From: CAWGCE01 sp964480915 | GTDB lineage: Bacteria; Planctomycetota; Planctomycetia; Pirellulales; Pirellulaceae | Length of the DNA: 64,000 nt | Direction of reading: 5' to 3' | Assembly: GCA_964480915.1 (NCBI GenBank) | Contig: CAYZRS010000002.1 | Coordinates: 62,001-126,000 of the forward strand | Shown here: piece by piece, positions 42,862 to 53,308 of the stretch | How the letters are laid out: every line of letters starts with the position of its first letter | How positions within the stretch are numbered: position 1 is the first letter of the stretch | Notes under the pieces: model-generated | Told to the model about the DNA's origin: nothing | The model's input: only the letters and a program-made list of their open reading frames with translations | The model's database searches: none | Program-made: the position numbers and the translations under genes

Positions 42862-43961
42862 GCTTGGTTACATCCTTGTAAGCTCTTTAGAGAAGCTTTC
42901 CATTGTTCCACGGTTGACGGAAGGGAATCGGTCTCTTGCAATGCCGCTTGGATCGCCACGCGCGAGATACCCGCTTCCAAAACGCTGCCAAGATTGTCGA
43001 TGGAAATACCACCGATAGCAAAGGCTGGTAGGTGTATTTCCCGGGCGACTTCCGTCAGGAGTTGCAACCCTGGGAATGTTGTGAACGACTTGGTCGAGCT
43101 GGGAAACGTGGGCCCAACGCCGATGTAGTCGGCGCCGCTCAAGACCGCTTCACGAGCTTGTTCGATCGAGTGCGTCGAGATACCAATGAACAACTGATCG
43201 CCCACCAATCGACGGACTTCCTCGCACGTCAACTCGTCCTGTCCAACGTGAACTCCATCGGCATGGCTCAGCACAGCAATGTCGGGTCGATCGTTGATGA
43301 CGGAAAGGACGGGCGGTTCTTTGGTCAACCGCGACAGCATTTTTGCACGTTGCAGCAATTCGCGGTCGGCCAGCTTTTTGTCTCGCAACTGAATGATGTC
43401 AACCTGCGCGGCCACCAATTGTGTGATGCGCCGTTCGAATGCCAATTCTGACGCGTCACCGTCGACCAGGACATAGAGTTGCCCTTGGGAAATCGCGGGC
43501 ACTCGCCGATGGTTTCGGATCGCCTTTTCAAGCGTATAAAACTGATATCGGAGTTGTTCCACGTTGGTACCGAGCGCCGCATCGACCGCTTTGCCAAACT
43601 CTTCTAGGCAGCGCAGCGATTGTTTCAGCCGCGAACAGTTGGCGCCGACGACGTCTGCTAGGTCACGACGCGTCGTTTCCGATTCGGTCTGTATGTCGGT
43701 ACCCACATCGTTTTGTGTGTCGCGAGCCAGCACCATCTCGGTCGCATACGGTTGAAAGTTGGTCACCAAACGGTGCCGGGCCGATTTCAATTCGCTGGCG
43801 AGGAAAGAATGGCTGATGCCAAATCGAGTGACCTCCTCCAAAACGCGAAATGCTTCGGTTGCTCGATTGAAGTTCGCATCCAGCACGCGAAAAATGGAGT
43901 GTCGATCTGGCGAGGTGGGCTGATTCATGGATTTCAAGCGGACGGCCACGGAGGTTTCCAT
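42858..43961 (-). CDS. thiE: thiamine-phosphate synthase with N-terminal extension
   Basis: Joins the pyrimidine and thiazole halves of thiamine. The C-terminal ~200 residues form the TIM-barrel ThiE domain, with IIQLRDKKLADRELL, INDRPDIAVLSHADGVHVGQ, GADYIGVGPTFPS and AIGGIS. An additional ~155-residue helical domain (FNRATEAFRVLEEVTRF and CSRLKQSLRCLEEFGKA) precedes it, as in the long cyanobacterial/planctomycete ThiE form. Total length is 367 residues. The start at 43961 is an ATG; a downstream Met at residue 12 is also possible. It is coupled to the secreted propeller gene. thiO and thiC lie 4 and 14 kb away on the other strand. Confidence 0.9.
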   Translation of the reverse strand: METSVAVRLKSMNQPTSPDRHSIFRVLDANFNRATEAFRVLEEVTRFGISHSFLASELKSARHRLVTNFQPYATEMVLARDTQNDVGTDIQTESETTRRDLADVVGANCSRLKQSLRCLEEFGKAVDAALGTNVEQLRYQFYTLEKAIRNHRRVPAISQGQLYVLVDGDASELAFERRITQLVAAQVDIIQLRDKKLADRELLQRAKMLSRLTKEPPVLSVINDRPDIAVLSHADGVHVGQDELTCEEVRRLVGDQLFIGISTHSIEQAREAVLSGADYIGVGPTFPSSTKSFTTFPGLQLLTEVAREIHLPAFAIGGISIDNLGSVLEAGISRVAIQAALQETDSLPSTVEQWKASLKSLQGCNQA

Positions 43962-44119
43962 GAGCGTTTTGGGGCCTGGCCGTTTTGGCTGGGAATCGGT
44001 TTGTTGTAACTCGTTACATCATAACAGTTTGCGTCTGTTGGAGGAATGGTCGGGATTCGCTAGAATGTGCCGCCCCTAAAACCACCCCCAAACGCTCATT
44101 CTGCGATTCCCTCGAGAAA

Positions 44120-44716
44120 ATGGCAATTCAACACCGAAGACAAGAGGCGGCTTGGACCTGGTTTTGGCCGGGATTACCCGCTTTGTGGCATTACGGATCG
44201 GTCGCTGGACTGTTCGTCGCACTGTTCTTTTCGATTTTGCTTGCTGTAGTGGTTTTGGCGACCGCCGTCTGGCCGAATTTGCTTCGAATGGGCCCAAAGG
44301 CTGTGGTATGTTTTTCAGTGGTCTGTTACTGGGCGTTCTTCGTTCACCAGCAAATTAGGTCACAACTGAGGCTACGAAAGGAGTTACGTTCGAAGGGCGA
44401 TCGTAAGCACTTGTTTCGAACGGCTCAGACGGAATACTTAAAACGCAACTGGGACCAAGCAGAAGAGTATTTGTTCCAGTTGCTCGAAGTTCATCCTGAC
44501 GATGATGACGCTCGGCTCTTATTGGCGACAATGTTTCGTCGAGTTGGGCGCGTTCAGGAAGCGAGCTTGGAACTGGATTCCGTGGAACGATCGACGGGGT
44601 CAGCGACAGGACGGTTGGCCGCCGGACGAAAGTGGTCTTGGGAAATTAGAGAAGAAAGGCGTCTGTTAGCTTCACCGAAAAACGTCGATAATTCGAAATT
44701 CGTCGAAGCAGCATGA
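44120..44716 (+). CDS. membrane protein with TPR-like region
   Basis: 198 residues. Two membrane helices (about 28-55 and 60-78) are followed by a basic linker and a region resembling tetratricopeptide repeats (EYLKRNWDQAEEYLFQLLEVHPDD and LLATMFRRVGRVQEASLELD). ATG 44120 is chosen because the hydrophobic N-terminus fits it; the frame is open 135 bases further upstream without similarity to a protein. TPR regions mediate protein contacts; the partner is unknown. It lies 61 bp before clpC, so co-transcription is possible. Confidence 0.65.
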   Translation: MAIQHRRQEAAWTWFWPGLPALWHYGSVAGLFVALFFSILLAVVVLATAVWPNLLRMGPKAVVCFSVVCYWAFFVHQQIRSQLRLRKELRSKGDRKHLFRTAQTEYLKRNWDQAEEYLFQLLEVHPDDDDARLLLATMFRRVGRVQEASLELDSVERSTGSATGRLAAGRKWSWEIREERRLLASPKNVDNSKFVEAA

Positions 44717-44777
44717 GCTGATAATTAGCAACTGGCCGGTCCTTGCGGGGGCTGTCCGCCACGAAAGCAGAAAAATC

Positions 44778-47324
<2,547 letters not shown>

Positions 47325-47361
47325 GCCGCTCTCGAATCGAGCAGAATCAAGCTATAACGAA

Positions 47362-47390
47362 GGGCCCGGGAATCATCCCGGGTCCTTTTT
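47362..47390 (+). terminator. intrinsic terminator after clpC
   Basis: GGGCCCGGGA and TCCCGGGTCC form a GC-rich hairpin with an ATCA loop, followed by TTTTT. It starts 38 bases after the clpC stop. Confidence 0.85.
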
Positions 47391-47408
47391 CATGTTCTAG
47401 CGACACCC

Positions 47409-48566
47409 ATGGCAGTAGAAACCTACGATTGCATCGTGATTGGCGGAGGCGCGATTGGACTCGCCGTTGCCTATGAATTGTCGAAGCGAGCCGCTTCGGT
47501 AGCCGTCATCGATGCCTCATTAGCCGAGCATCAGGCTTCTTGGGCCGCCGCAGGGATTGTGCCGCCAGCTGACCGAGAACAGGCTCATGATGCCTGGCAG
47601 CGGCTCGTCGCCCGTGGCCACGAATTGCACCCGGTATGGGCCAACGAACTGCAGGAGGCGACGGGAATCAATGTCGAGTACACCAGATGCGGTGCGGTGC
47701 ACTTCGCGCGCACGCCGGGAGAAGCGGCGGCGCTGCGGGCCAGTTGCCGCCAGTGGTCAGAAGATGGCGTAGCCGTCGAATCTCTGGAGCCCGCGAGTCT
47801 GTTCGAAAGAGTTCCCCCTTTTTCGCGTTCTTTCTTGGATGCCGATGCTTGGTGTGCATTCTGGGTTGCGTCGGAATCACGGCTCCGTCCTCCGAGATTC
47901 TTGCAGGCCCTCAAGGAAGCCTGCCGAACTAACGGCGTCACGTTCGTTGATTCTTCCGTCACTGACTGGACCATCACCAACAGTCGTGCTACCGCCGTGA
48001 CCACCGCTCGTGGCTCATGGGCGGCCGATCGATTCTGTTTGACAACAGGTGCTTGGACTGGTCTGAGCCTCGAACGGTTGGGGGTGCGGATCGAAATGAA
48101 GCCGTGGCGGGGGCAGATGGCGTTGCTGAGAGCGGCCAACGGGGGCCAGCTCGGTCCTGTGCTGAATGAAGGGCCCAACTACATCGTTCCTCGCAGTGAT
48201 GGACGAGCCGTTGTGGGATCGACGGTGGAAGATGTCGGCTTCGAAACGGGTACGACCACGGAGGCGATTGAATCGTTAGTCGAGTTTGCCCGCGCGACGC
48301 TGCCAGGGATGCGTTTTGAAGTCGAATCAACATGGTCTGGTTTGCGGCCAGGGACGGGCGACGGTTTTCCCTATTTGGGGTTCGTGCCCGGCATCGAAAA
48401 CCTGTTCGTTGCCGCCGGTCATTTTCGCAGTGGGATTTCTCAGTCACCCGCGACTGCCGAATTGGTTGCGGCCCACCTTTTCGCCGAAGGGAAAGAGGCC
48501 GGGGTTCGGATGGCCTTGCCGGAGGTTGACTTGCATGCGTTTCGATTGGAACGCGAGTCCAATTAG
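47409..48566 (+). CDS. thiO: glycine oxidase ThiO-like FAD-dependent oxidoreductase
   Basis: 385 residues of the DAO family. The N-terminal FAD-binding motif VIGGGAIGLAVAYEL is at about 11-25. NYIVPRSDGRAVVGSTVEDVGF and LFVAAGHFRSGISQSPATAE at the C-terminus match ThiO, which oxidises glycine to the imine used for the thiamine thiazole. Other DAO family amino-acid oxidases are possible. It starts 19 bp after the clpC terminator and is followed by 275 bp with a minus-strand terminator. Confidence 0.85.
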   Translation: MAVETYDCIVIGGGAIGLAVAYELSKRAASVAVIDASLAEHQASWAAAGIVPPADREQAHDAWQRLVARGHELHPVWANELQEATGINVEYTRCGAVHFARTPGEAAALRASCRQWSEDGVAVESLEPASLFERVPPFSRSFLDADAWCAFWVASESRLRPPRFLQALKEACRTNGVTFVDSSVTDWTITNSRATAVTTARGSWAADRFCLTTGAWTGLSLERLGVRIEMKPWRGQMALLRAANGGQLGPVLNEGPNYIVPRSDGRAVVGSTVEDVGFETGTTTEAIESLVEFARATLPGMRFEVESTWSGLRPGTGDGFPYLGFVPGIENLFVAAGHFRSGISQSPATAELVAAHLFAEGKEAGVRMALPEVDLHAFRLERESN

Positions 48567-48745
48567 CACCGGCGGGAAGTCAACGCGACGTGCAAAATGC
48601 CGTCCGAGTGACCCGAGCGTGGCCTATTACAACGGGCGTTTGCCGGTCGCGGGAGAGAGCAACGTCGAGCGGAAGTTGGAGTATCGAATTCAGATAGAAA
48701 CGACACGGAAGAGGCCACATCGCCAGCCCGGAAATGGAAGAAAGA

Positions 48746-48767
48746 ACCCGCGCCAAAGCGGCGCGGG
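48746..48767 (-). terminator. terminator for PEP-CTERM gene (minus strand)
   Basis: A perfect 8-bp stem CCCGCGCC/GGCGCGGG (48747-48754 with 48760-48767) has a 5-base loop. On the minus strand it is followed by a pyrimidine-rich tract (TTCTTTCTTCC). It lies 75-95 bases after the stop codon of the PEP-CTERM gene at 48842. The T-run is imperfect, so strength is uncertain. Confidence 0.6.
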
Positions 48768-48841
48768 CTCTCTAGAGCACCCACTCAATCGAATGGTTCA
48801 TGTCGCCTCTGCGTCACCGACGCTGAGGCGTTTGGTCTTTT

Positions 48842-49549
48842 CTACTTACGGCGGATCAGCAGGCCAAGTAGAGCGATGGCGAAGAGGCCGATGCTCGATG
48901 GCTCTGGAACCTGGTAGTAGAGCTGATCGACGAACGAAACCGTTCCGGCGATACCATCATCAGCAGCCAGTAGAAGGATGTCCTTCTGAATTGGCAGCAT
49001 CATGACAGGATCGGTCCATTGATCTGTTGCACTGTCAGTGTTCATGACAGTGTCTGAAAGTTGTTGGACAACACCGTTGTCGAAAACGTTCAGGCTAATG
49101 TCGCTGAAGGTCGGAAGGAATGTTTCAGAAATCTGAACCAAACCGCCCGATCCCGAGACTTGCGTGTTGGCAAGAAGCGCGGCACCAACGATGAGCGGTG
49201 CCGGAGCCGAAACCTTGTAAGACAGGAGTGCGTCAGATGCACCGCCACCTGGTAGATCGAGGAACGCTGCTTGGAAGCGAATGCCGTAGACGTCATCCGA
49301 AGTGCCAGCCATGCCGTCTGGTCCGCATTCAGCGATGGGGATCACGTTGACGTCAGCAGCCATCGGGTTGTCGCCAGTGAAGGCGTAAGCGAATTCGGTG
49401 AACGTTTTGTCGCCAGCCGAGATCGTTGCGGTTCCATCGATCAGGTCTTGCAGGCTGACTGCAGGACCAATGGTCGTGATGGATGCAGCGCTGACGACGG
49501 ATGCTGAAAGCAGCACCAAAAATAGTGAAAGTTGAGTTCTAAGCTTCAT
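48842..49549 (-). CDS. PEP-CTERM sorting-domain protein
   Basis: 235 residues. A signal peptide (LSLFLVLLSASVVSA, cleavage near 21) is followed by a beta-rich, Ala/Asp/Thr-rich region without recognised enzyme motifs. The C-terminus has the PEP-CTERM pattern VPEPSSIGLFAIALLGLLIRRK. The ATG at 49549 has GGAGAG five bases upstream; an in-frame ATG at 49621 would place 24 non-signal-like residues before it and is rejected. The leader is highly structured (see hairpins and palindrome). It lies downstream of the ExeA-like/kinase-like operon, and exosortase substrates are often found near such loci. Confidence 0.82.
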   Translation of the reverse strand: MKLRTQLSLFLVLLSASVVSAASITTIGPAVSLQDLIDGTATISAGDKTFTEFAYAFTGDNPMAADVNVIPIAECGPDGMAGTSDDVYGIRFQAAFLDLPGGGASDALLSYKVSAPAPLIVGAALLANTQVSGSGGLVQISETFLPTFSDISLNVFDNGVVQQLSDTVMNTDSATDQWTDPVMMLPIQKDILLLAADDGIAGTVSFVDQLYYQVPEPSSIGLFAIALLGLLIRRK

Positions 49550-49576
49550 GAGATCTCTCCATTCGATAAAGGTGAA

Positions 49577-49627
49577 GGCGGATAAACCGCCCATCAGAAC
49601 TGCCCGGTGCTCACAGAGCACGTTCTG
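49577..49627 (-). promoter_or_regulatory. structured leader hairpins upstream of PEP-CTERM gene
   Basis: Two hairpins occur in the 5' leader of the PEP-CTERM gene. GGCGG/CCGCC has a 5-base loop (49577-49591). An outer stem CAGAAC/GTTCTG (49595-49600 with 49622-49627) encloses an inner stem GTGCTC/GAGCAC (49607-49612 with 49616-49621). Perfect pairing in both suggests an RNA leader of regulatory or stabilising type. No known riboswitch class is recognised. Confidence 0.4.
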
Positions 49628-49655
49628 AGTAGGTACAAAAAAACGTCATCCGACA

Positions 49656-49677
49656 GCTAAACGCCTAGGCGCTTAGC
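49656..49677. promoter_or_regulatory. 22-bp near-perfect palindrome
   Basis: GCTAAACGCCTAGGCGCTTAGC reads as an inverted repeat with a single mismatched pair around a CCTAGG centre. It lies about 107 bases upstream of the PEP-CTERM start codon. It may be an operator for a dimeric regulator or a small hairpin. No second copy was found by eye in the window. Confidence 0.4.
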
Positions 49678-49773
49678 GGTGGGACAACGTTTCTTATGGG
49701 TCGGCAGTGGCTGCTCTTTTAACTTCTAGATTTGAGTCTTAGTTCACTAGATCACGTACAGGCAACGCAAACG

Positions 49774-49818
49774 AAAAAAGGAACGCAAACAGCACCTAAG
49801 CGGTGCTATTCGCGTTCC
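49774..49818 (-). terminator. strong intrinsic terminator, minus strand
   Basis: The outer stem GGAACGC (49780-49786) pairs with GCGTTCC (49812-49818), and the inner stem AGCACC (49791-49796) pairs with GGTGCT (49802-49807). Both are perfect and separated by a symmetric 4-base internal loop. On the minus strand the stem is followed by TTTTTT. It ends the transcript of the upstream ExeA-like operon and/or of the candidate RNA at 49838-49902. Confidence 0.85.
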
Positions 49819-49837
49819 TTCTTGTATTTGCGTCGGC

Positions 49838-49902
49838 AGTGGCATTCTCACGGGTTATGGGTACGGAGTTCGTCTCCGCAACTGCCACTCTACCAACCCG
49901 TG
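49838..49902 (-). ncRNA. candidate pseudoknotted RNA
   Basis: Three perfect helices can form. Helix A pairs 49849-49856 with 49895-49902 (8 bp). Helix B pairs 49838-49844 with 49883-49889 (7 bp). Helix C is a 5-bp hairpin (49864-49868 with 49874-49878). A and B cross, giving a pseudoknot. GGTA (49860-49863) and TACC (49891-49894) add four pairs stacked under A. The element lies between the stop codon of the ExeA-like ATPase gene and a strong terminator on the minus strand, so it is either an independent small RNA or a 3'-UTR element. It has a tRNA-like D-loop sequence but no T-arm, so it is not a normal tRNA. It matches no RNA family I know. Confidence 0.35.
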
Positions 49903-49996
49903 CGCTCGCTGCAACTTGATTTAGGAAAAAAAGACGGAAAATTATCGAATGTGCCTTGTTTCCCTAGCTTGACTGGAGCGCTCCAAAGAACACAAA

Positions 49997-50815
49997 TTAG
50001 GCCGCTTCGGGGCGAACAGAGACGATCTCTTCGGAAATTGCCTCGATTTGCGCCGCATCGATGAAATTTCTTTGCTCGGCAAATCCGACCAGTAATGCCA
50101 AATCGCACAGTCGGTTAACGCGCCGAGCGACTCCCCCAGAGTGGTGGAAAATCGACGATTGGGCCGCTTCCTCGAAAATCTCTTGCTGTGCGCCAGCGGT
50201 CTCAAGCCGGTGATCAATATAGGCGTACGTTTCTTCTTCAGTGAAGGGTCGAATCAGCGATCTCACTGCAATACGATCATCAAGGCCCGGGCATCGTGCG
50301 AGATAATTGAGCATCTGCGGCTGTCCAACCAAGATCAGGGAGAGGCACCGTTCGCCGTCAAACTCGAAATTCAAAAGCAGGCGGAGTGCTTCCAGCGTTT
50401 GCGGATCACTTAAGAGGTGGGCTTCGTCGACGACTAGGGTGGCGTGATTTCCTTGTGCCGAGTTCTCCTTCAAGAATTGGCCCAGTCGTCGGATGTTGGC
50501 CTGTAGTTCGTCGGCAGGATCGGCCTGGCAGATCTCTGCGGTGAGATAGCTTACCAGTTGCGCGTGTGGCAGTTGCGGGAACACGATATGCACGCAGGGA
50601 GCGAATCGCTCGGGCAATTGTTCCATTAGTCGATGGACCAATAATGATTTTCCGACTCCGGCGATGCCTGTCAGAACGGCAGCGCCACGTCCGTTCTCGA
50701 CGGCGTACCGAAGCTTCAACTCGGCACCCTGATGTGGTGCGCTCGAGAAGAACTCGCTGGCCTGGGCGATGTCTTCGAAAGGTCTCTTTGTCAGTCCCCA
50801 ATGTTCTTCGTACAT
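49997..50815 (-). CDS. ExeA/GspA-like AAA ATPase (PEP-CTERM locus type)
   Basis: 272 residues. The N-terminus YEEHWGLTKRPFEDIAQASEFF is typical of the ExeA family. Walker A GIAGVGKS lies near residue 49 and Walker B VVDEAH near 128, with an arginine-finger region after GLDDRIAVR. The family includes ExeA/GspA secretion ATPases and the ATPase found in exopolysaccharide/PEP-CTERM loci. It is the third gene of an operon after a kinase-like protein and a membrane protein, and it lies next to a PEP-CTERM gene. The genomic context favours the exopolysaccharide/PEP-CTERM-type role; the sequence alone does not prove it. Confidence 0.85.
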   Translation of the reverse strand: MYEEHWGLTKRPFEDIAQASEFFSSAPHQGAELKLRYAVENGRGAAVLTGIAGVGKSLLVHRLMEQLPERFAPCVHIVFPQLPHAQLVSYLTAEICQADPADELQANIRRLGQFLKENSAQGNHATLVVDEAHLLSDPQTLEALRLLLNFEFDGERCLSLILVGQPQMLNYLARCPGLDDRIAVRSLIRPFTEEETYAYIDHRLETAGAQQEIFEEAAQSSIFHHSGGVARRVNRLCDLALLVGFAEQRNFIDAAQIEAISEEIVSVRPEAA

Positions 50816-50896
50816 ACCTACCGTCCTCTTACTACCTACCGCTCTTGTTGCTTTGCTTGCCGTCGGTGTTTGACCGTCGATGTTTTGATTTTTGAT

Positions 50897-52135
50897 CTAA
50901 GGGGCACGAAAATTCTCAACGATGGAGACTTTCTGCAGGCCTTGGTCGACCAATCGTCTTCTGACATCGGCAACTTGTTCGATCGAAGTCTGTCGAACGT
51001 CTTGCACGACGAGGACGTTACCAATGGCCTGCTGGGCAGCCGGTGAAAACCACTGGTAGGCTGCGTCATACATTGGTCCGGCGTCCAGGATGACTAACTC
51101 AAAGGCGTCGGCCAGTTGAAGAAGGACCGAACTGCCTAATTCTCTGTCAGATTCTGCCGCTAAAAGCCCGCTCTTGGGTCCCAGTGGCAGGACGGTGAGG
51201 CGGTCGGAAATCGAACGGACGGCGGTTTCACTCAAAGGGAGTTGAGAAGAAGACTCCTCCCAGCCGTGTCCGAAGGATAGCCCCAGTGATTCTGCCAAAC
51301 GGGGCCGCATCACATCGCCGTCGATCAAAGCGACGCGACCGGTAAACATCGAGGCCCATCGAGCCAAGCACAGGGAGAGTGTCGTCCCGCCTTCTCCGCG
51401 GCCGAACTGCGTGACGGCGACGACTTTTGTCCCTTGCCAAGCGTCGGCCAGGATGGCGCGGACGAAATTGGAAAGTGGCTCAGACCGAGTTGCATCCAGT
51501 TGATTGCAGACGCTCGGCCACTGGAAATGATCGACTTCCCAGGCGGCGTTGAAGGCACTGAGGACGGGGCGCGGTGCGTTCGCCTGGTGCGGCGGAGTCG
51601 CCGGTGTTTGGTCAAAGCGGCTGGCGGCGTTCGAGAGCGCCTGGTTCAGTGATGGCGTTGCTAGTGGCTTGATCGGTTGAGGCGTTGGTGCTGGCCGCTG
51701 TTGAGGCGCTGGTCGCCGACGCGCTGGCTTCGCCTGCGGGCTTGCCGACTTGTGAAAAGCAGAGGCCGGAATGTGAGGCGCAGGAACGACGCTGTTGATT
51801 TGCGGATCGATACGCAGTTCGATCAGTTCTAGCTCGCCCTCCTTCGTGACCGGCGCCGGCTTGGGGATTTTTGGTGGCGCTGGTTCTGTTGGCTGCGGTG
51901 CGACCGGAATGGCGCCCGCCATCGCAACTTCCGAAACGTTCAATTGGCTCGCCGGATTTGCGACGAACTCGGTGACTCGAAATTGCCTCGTGCCGACCGT
52001 GAAGCTGCGTTGCCGAGTTGCCTCGTCTTTTGCGTCAAGGGGCGCCGACTCATTCATCACCTCTTGATAGGCTTGGATGAATGCTTTGTCTGTAGAGCTC
52101 ATCGTGTCATCTTTTGTGGATGGATGGGAAGACAT
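50897..52135 (-). CDS. CpsD/Wzc-like tyrosine-kinase-like protein with degenerate Walker A
   Basis: 412 residues. The first ~210 are Pro/Ala/Gln-rich and unstructured. The C-terminal ~190 residues resemble the cytoplasmic domain of bacterial tyrosine kinases/CpsD: VVAVTQFGRGEGGTTLSLCLA, ALIDGDVMRPRLAESLGL (Walker A') and LVILDAGPMYD (Walker B). In the P-loop the conserved lysine of GEGKTT is glycine (residue 250), so normal ATP hydrolysis or kinase activity is unlikely. There is no Tyr-rich C-terminal cluster. It may be a scaffold or pseudo-kinase. It follows the Pro-rich membrane protein by 10 bp and precedes the ExeA-like ATPase by 81 bp. The start at 52135 is the first ATG; 52102 is an alternative. 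Confidence 0.75.
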   Translation of the reverse strand: MSSHPSTKDDTMSSTDKAFIQAYQEVMNESAPLDAKDEATRQRSFTVGTRQFRVTEFVANPASQLNVSEVAMAGAIPVAPQPTEPAPPKIPKPAPVTKEGELELIELRIDPQINSVVPAPHIPASAFHKSASPQAKPARRRPAPQQRPAPTPQPIKPLATPSLNQALSNAASRFDQTPATPPHQANAPRPVLSAFNAAWEVDHFQWPSVCNQLDATRSEPLSNFVRAILADAWQGTKVVAVTQFGRGEGGTTLSLCLARWASMFTGRVALIDGDVMRPRLAESLGLSFGHGWEESSSQLPLSETAVRSISDRLTVLPLGPKSGLLAAESDRELGSSVLLQLADAFELVILDAGPMYDAAYQWFSPAAQQAIGNVLVVQDVRQTSIEQVADVRRRLVDQGLQKVSIVENFRAP

Positions 52136-52145
52136 GGATTGCCGT

Positions 52146-53018
52146 TCAATTTGTTACGGGAAACTTTTCGATCGTCCCGCGAAGTTGTGCTGGGTTGGTC
52201 GGTGCCGTGACCGTTGGAGTGGCCGTTTCCAACTTCAAGTCAAATTGAGATTCGACAGGAAATTGCTGGAAGGCATCCGACATGGGGATTGCGTCTGGCC
52301 TTTGCGCCAGCCTTGGTGAGTCTCGTTCGATCGATTCGGTTGGTGGCATGATCGGCCATTCGAGCGCTGGTTCGGGATCCGGAAGCGCTGGTGCCCGTGG
52401 CATTTCTGCGGCCAATTCCATTGCTTGGGTTGAATCTTCGGCGAGTTCTGGGAAGCCCGTCACCGGGTATTCGGGCAATTCCGAAAGGCTGTTTTCGGGT
52501 GGCATTTCCAGTGGCACCGCTTCGGCCGGTAGTGGTTCGGCGGGGTCGGCTTCGTCAACCAGATCCTGGTCGTCTTGCGTGTTCAGGCCGAGTTGCGACT
52601 CATGGAGCGGTGCTGCGACGGCCAACTGATCTTGGGTGGCAAGCGGCACTTCCAATTCCTGCGTGGGCACAGCATCGACTTGTTGTTTCTGAATTCGCCC
52701 GACTTCGGTGAGGCTATGGAAGGCCAAATAGAGCAACAGGGCACTGATCAGGATGCCGCTGGAAACCCGAAACCAGTCGCGTGTAATCGGGGCGGCATCA
52801 ATCTGGGGCGAGACCGCTTCGGCAGTCGGGCTGCTGGGTCGATGAGCCTCGTCAAAGATCCGGCGGGCTCCGGCGGGACTCTGAGGCGAGGGAGCCTGCA
52901 CATTGGGTAGCGCAGCGACGACCAGTGAATCCCGATTGCCAAGGCGGCCCGATTCGTGGCTGGTACTATGCCTGCGGCGAGGCCGGATAAGATTCGATTC
53001 TGAAGTGTGACCGTGCAT
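52146..53018 (-). CDS. proline-rich single-pass membrane protein, EPS-like operon
   Basis: 290 residues. A basic N-terminus (IRPRRRH) and an unstructured stretch are followed by one membrane helix (VSSGILISALLLYLAFHSL, about residues 85-105). A ~180-residue acidic, Pro/Glu/Leu-rich segment comes after it. There is no recognised fold, and no Wzz domain or motif. It is the first gene of the three-gene operon with the kinase-like and ExeA-like proteins, and a membrane partner or adaptor role is the plausible inference. It is divergent from metH. Confidence 0.55.
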   Translation of the reverse strand: MHGHTSESNLIRPRRRHSTSHESGRLGNRDSLVVAALPNVQAPSPQSPAGARRIFDEAHRPSSPTAEAVSPQIDAAPITRDWFRVSSGILISALLLYLAFHSLTEVGRIQKQQVDAVPTQELEVPLATQDQLAVAAPLHESQLGLNTQDDQDLVDEADPAEPLPAEAVPLEMPPENSLSELPEYPVTGFPELAEDSTQAMELAAEMPRAPALPDPEPALEWPIMPPTESIERDSPRLAQRPDAIPMSDAFQQFPVESQFDLKLETATPTVTAPTNPAQLRGTIEKFPVTN

Positions 53019-53308
53019 GCAACTTGTGTCTGTGGTACGAATGTTTGGAGAGACCTTGCGCGCAGCGAGCGAGCTTCCTGTTATTCGTAACTATCGGTAC
53101 CGGTTGTCGTGTTCTTGAGACTTGTGCCGATTGGCGAGAAATTCCTGCAGCGCACAGCGGAATAGGCTCGGTCCGATCCGCCTCAGGAGGGCTCGCACCG
53201 CTTGCTTTGCTTGCGCGCTAAGTGAAAATGAGTAATTCCTCTTTTGGTCTGTGACCGGACTGCGAATTCTCGCACCGATCGTCTACTCCAACCTAAGAAA
53301 CCGATTTG

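Larger units (their letters stand above)
49550..49996. other. 447-bp intergenic region with structured RNA elements
   Basis: No protein-coding gene is supported. It holds the PEP-CTERM leader hairpins, the 22-bp palindrome, a strong minus-strand terminator (49774-49818) and a predicted pseudoknot (49838-49902), all described separately. The rest has no feature I can name. Confidence 0.65.

Noticed and set aside
49550..49621. longer PEP-CTERM protein starting at 49621
   Set aside because: The added 24 residues precede the signal peptide and lie in the structured leader; ATG 49549 has a good ribosome-binding site.
49838..49902. tRNA gene
   Set aside because: A D-loop-like GGTAGAGTGGCAG occurs on the minus strand, but there is no T-arm GGTTCGAATCC and no 7-bp acceptor with a normal anticodon arm. 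The perfect crossing helices fit a pseudoknot better.
53019..53308. cobalamin, SAH or SAM riboswitch in the metH leader
   Set aside because: No B12 box, no SAH-type GAGGAGCG core and no recognisable SAM riboswitch elements. The 290-bp gap holds no other feature I can name.
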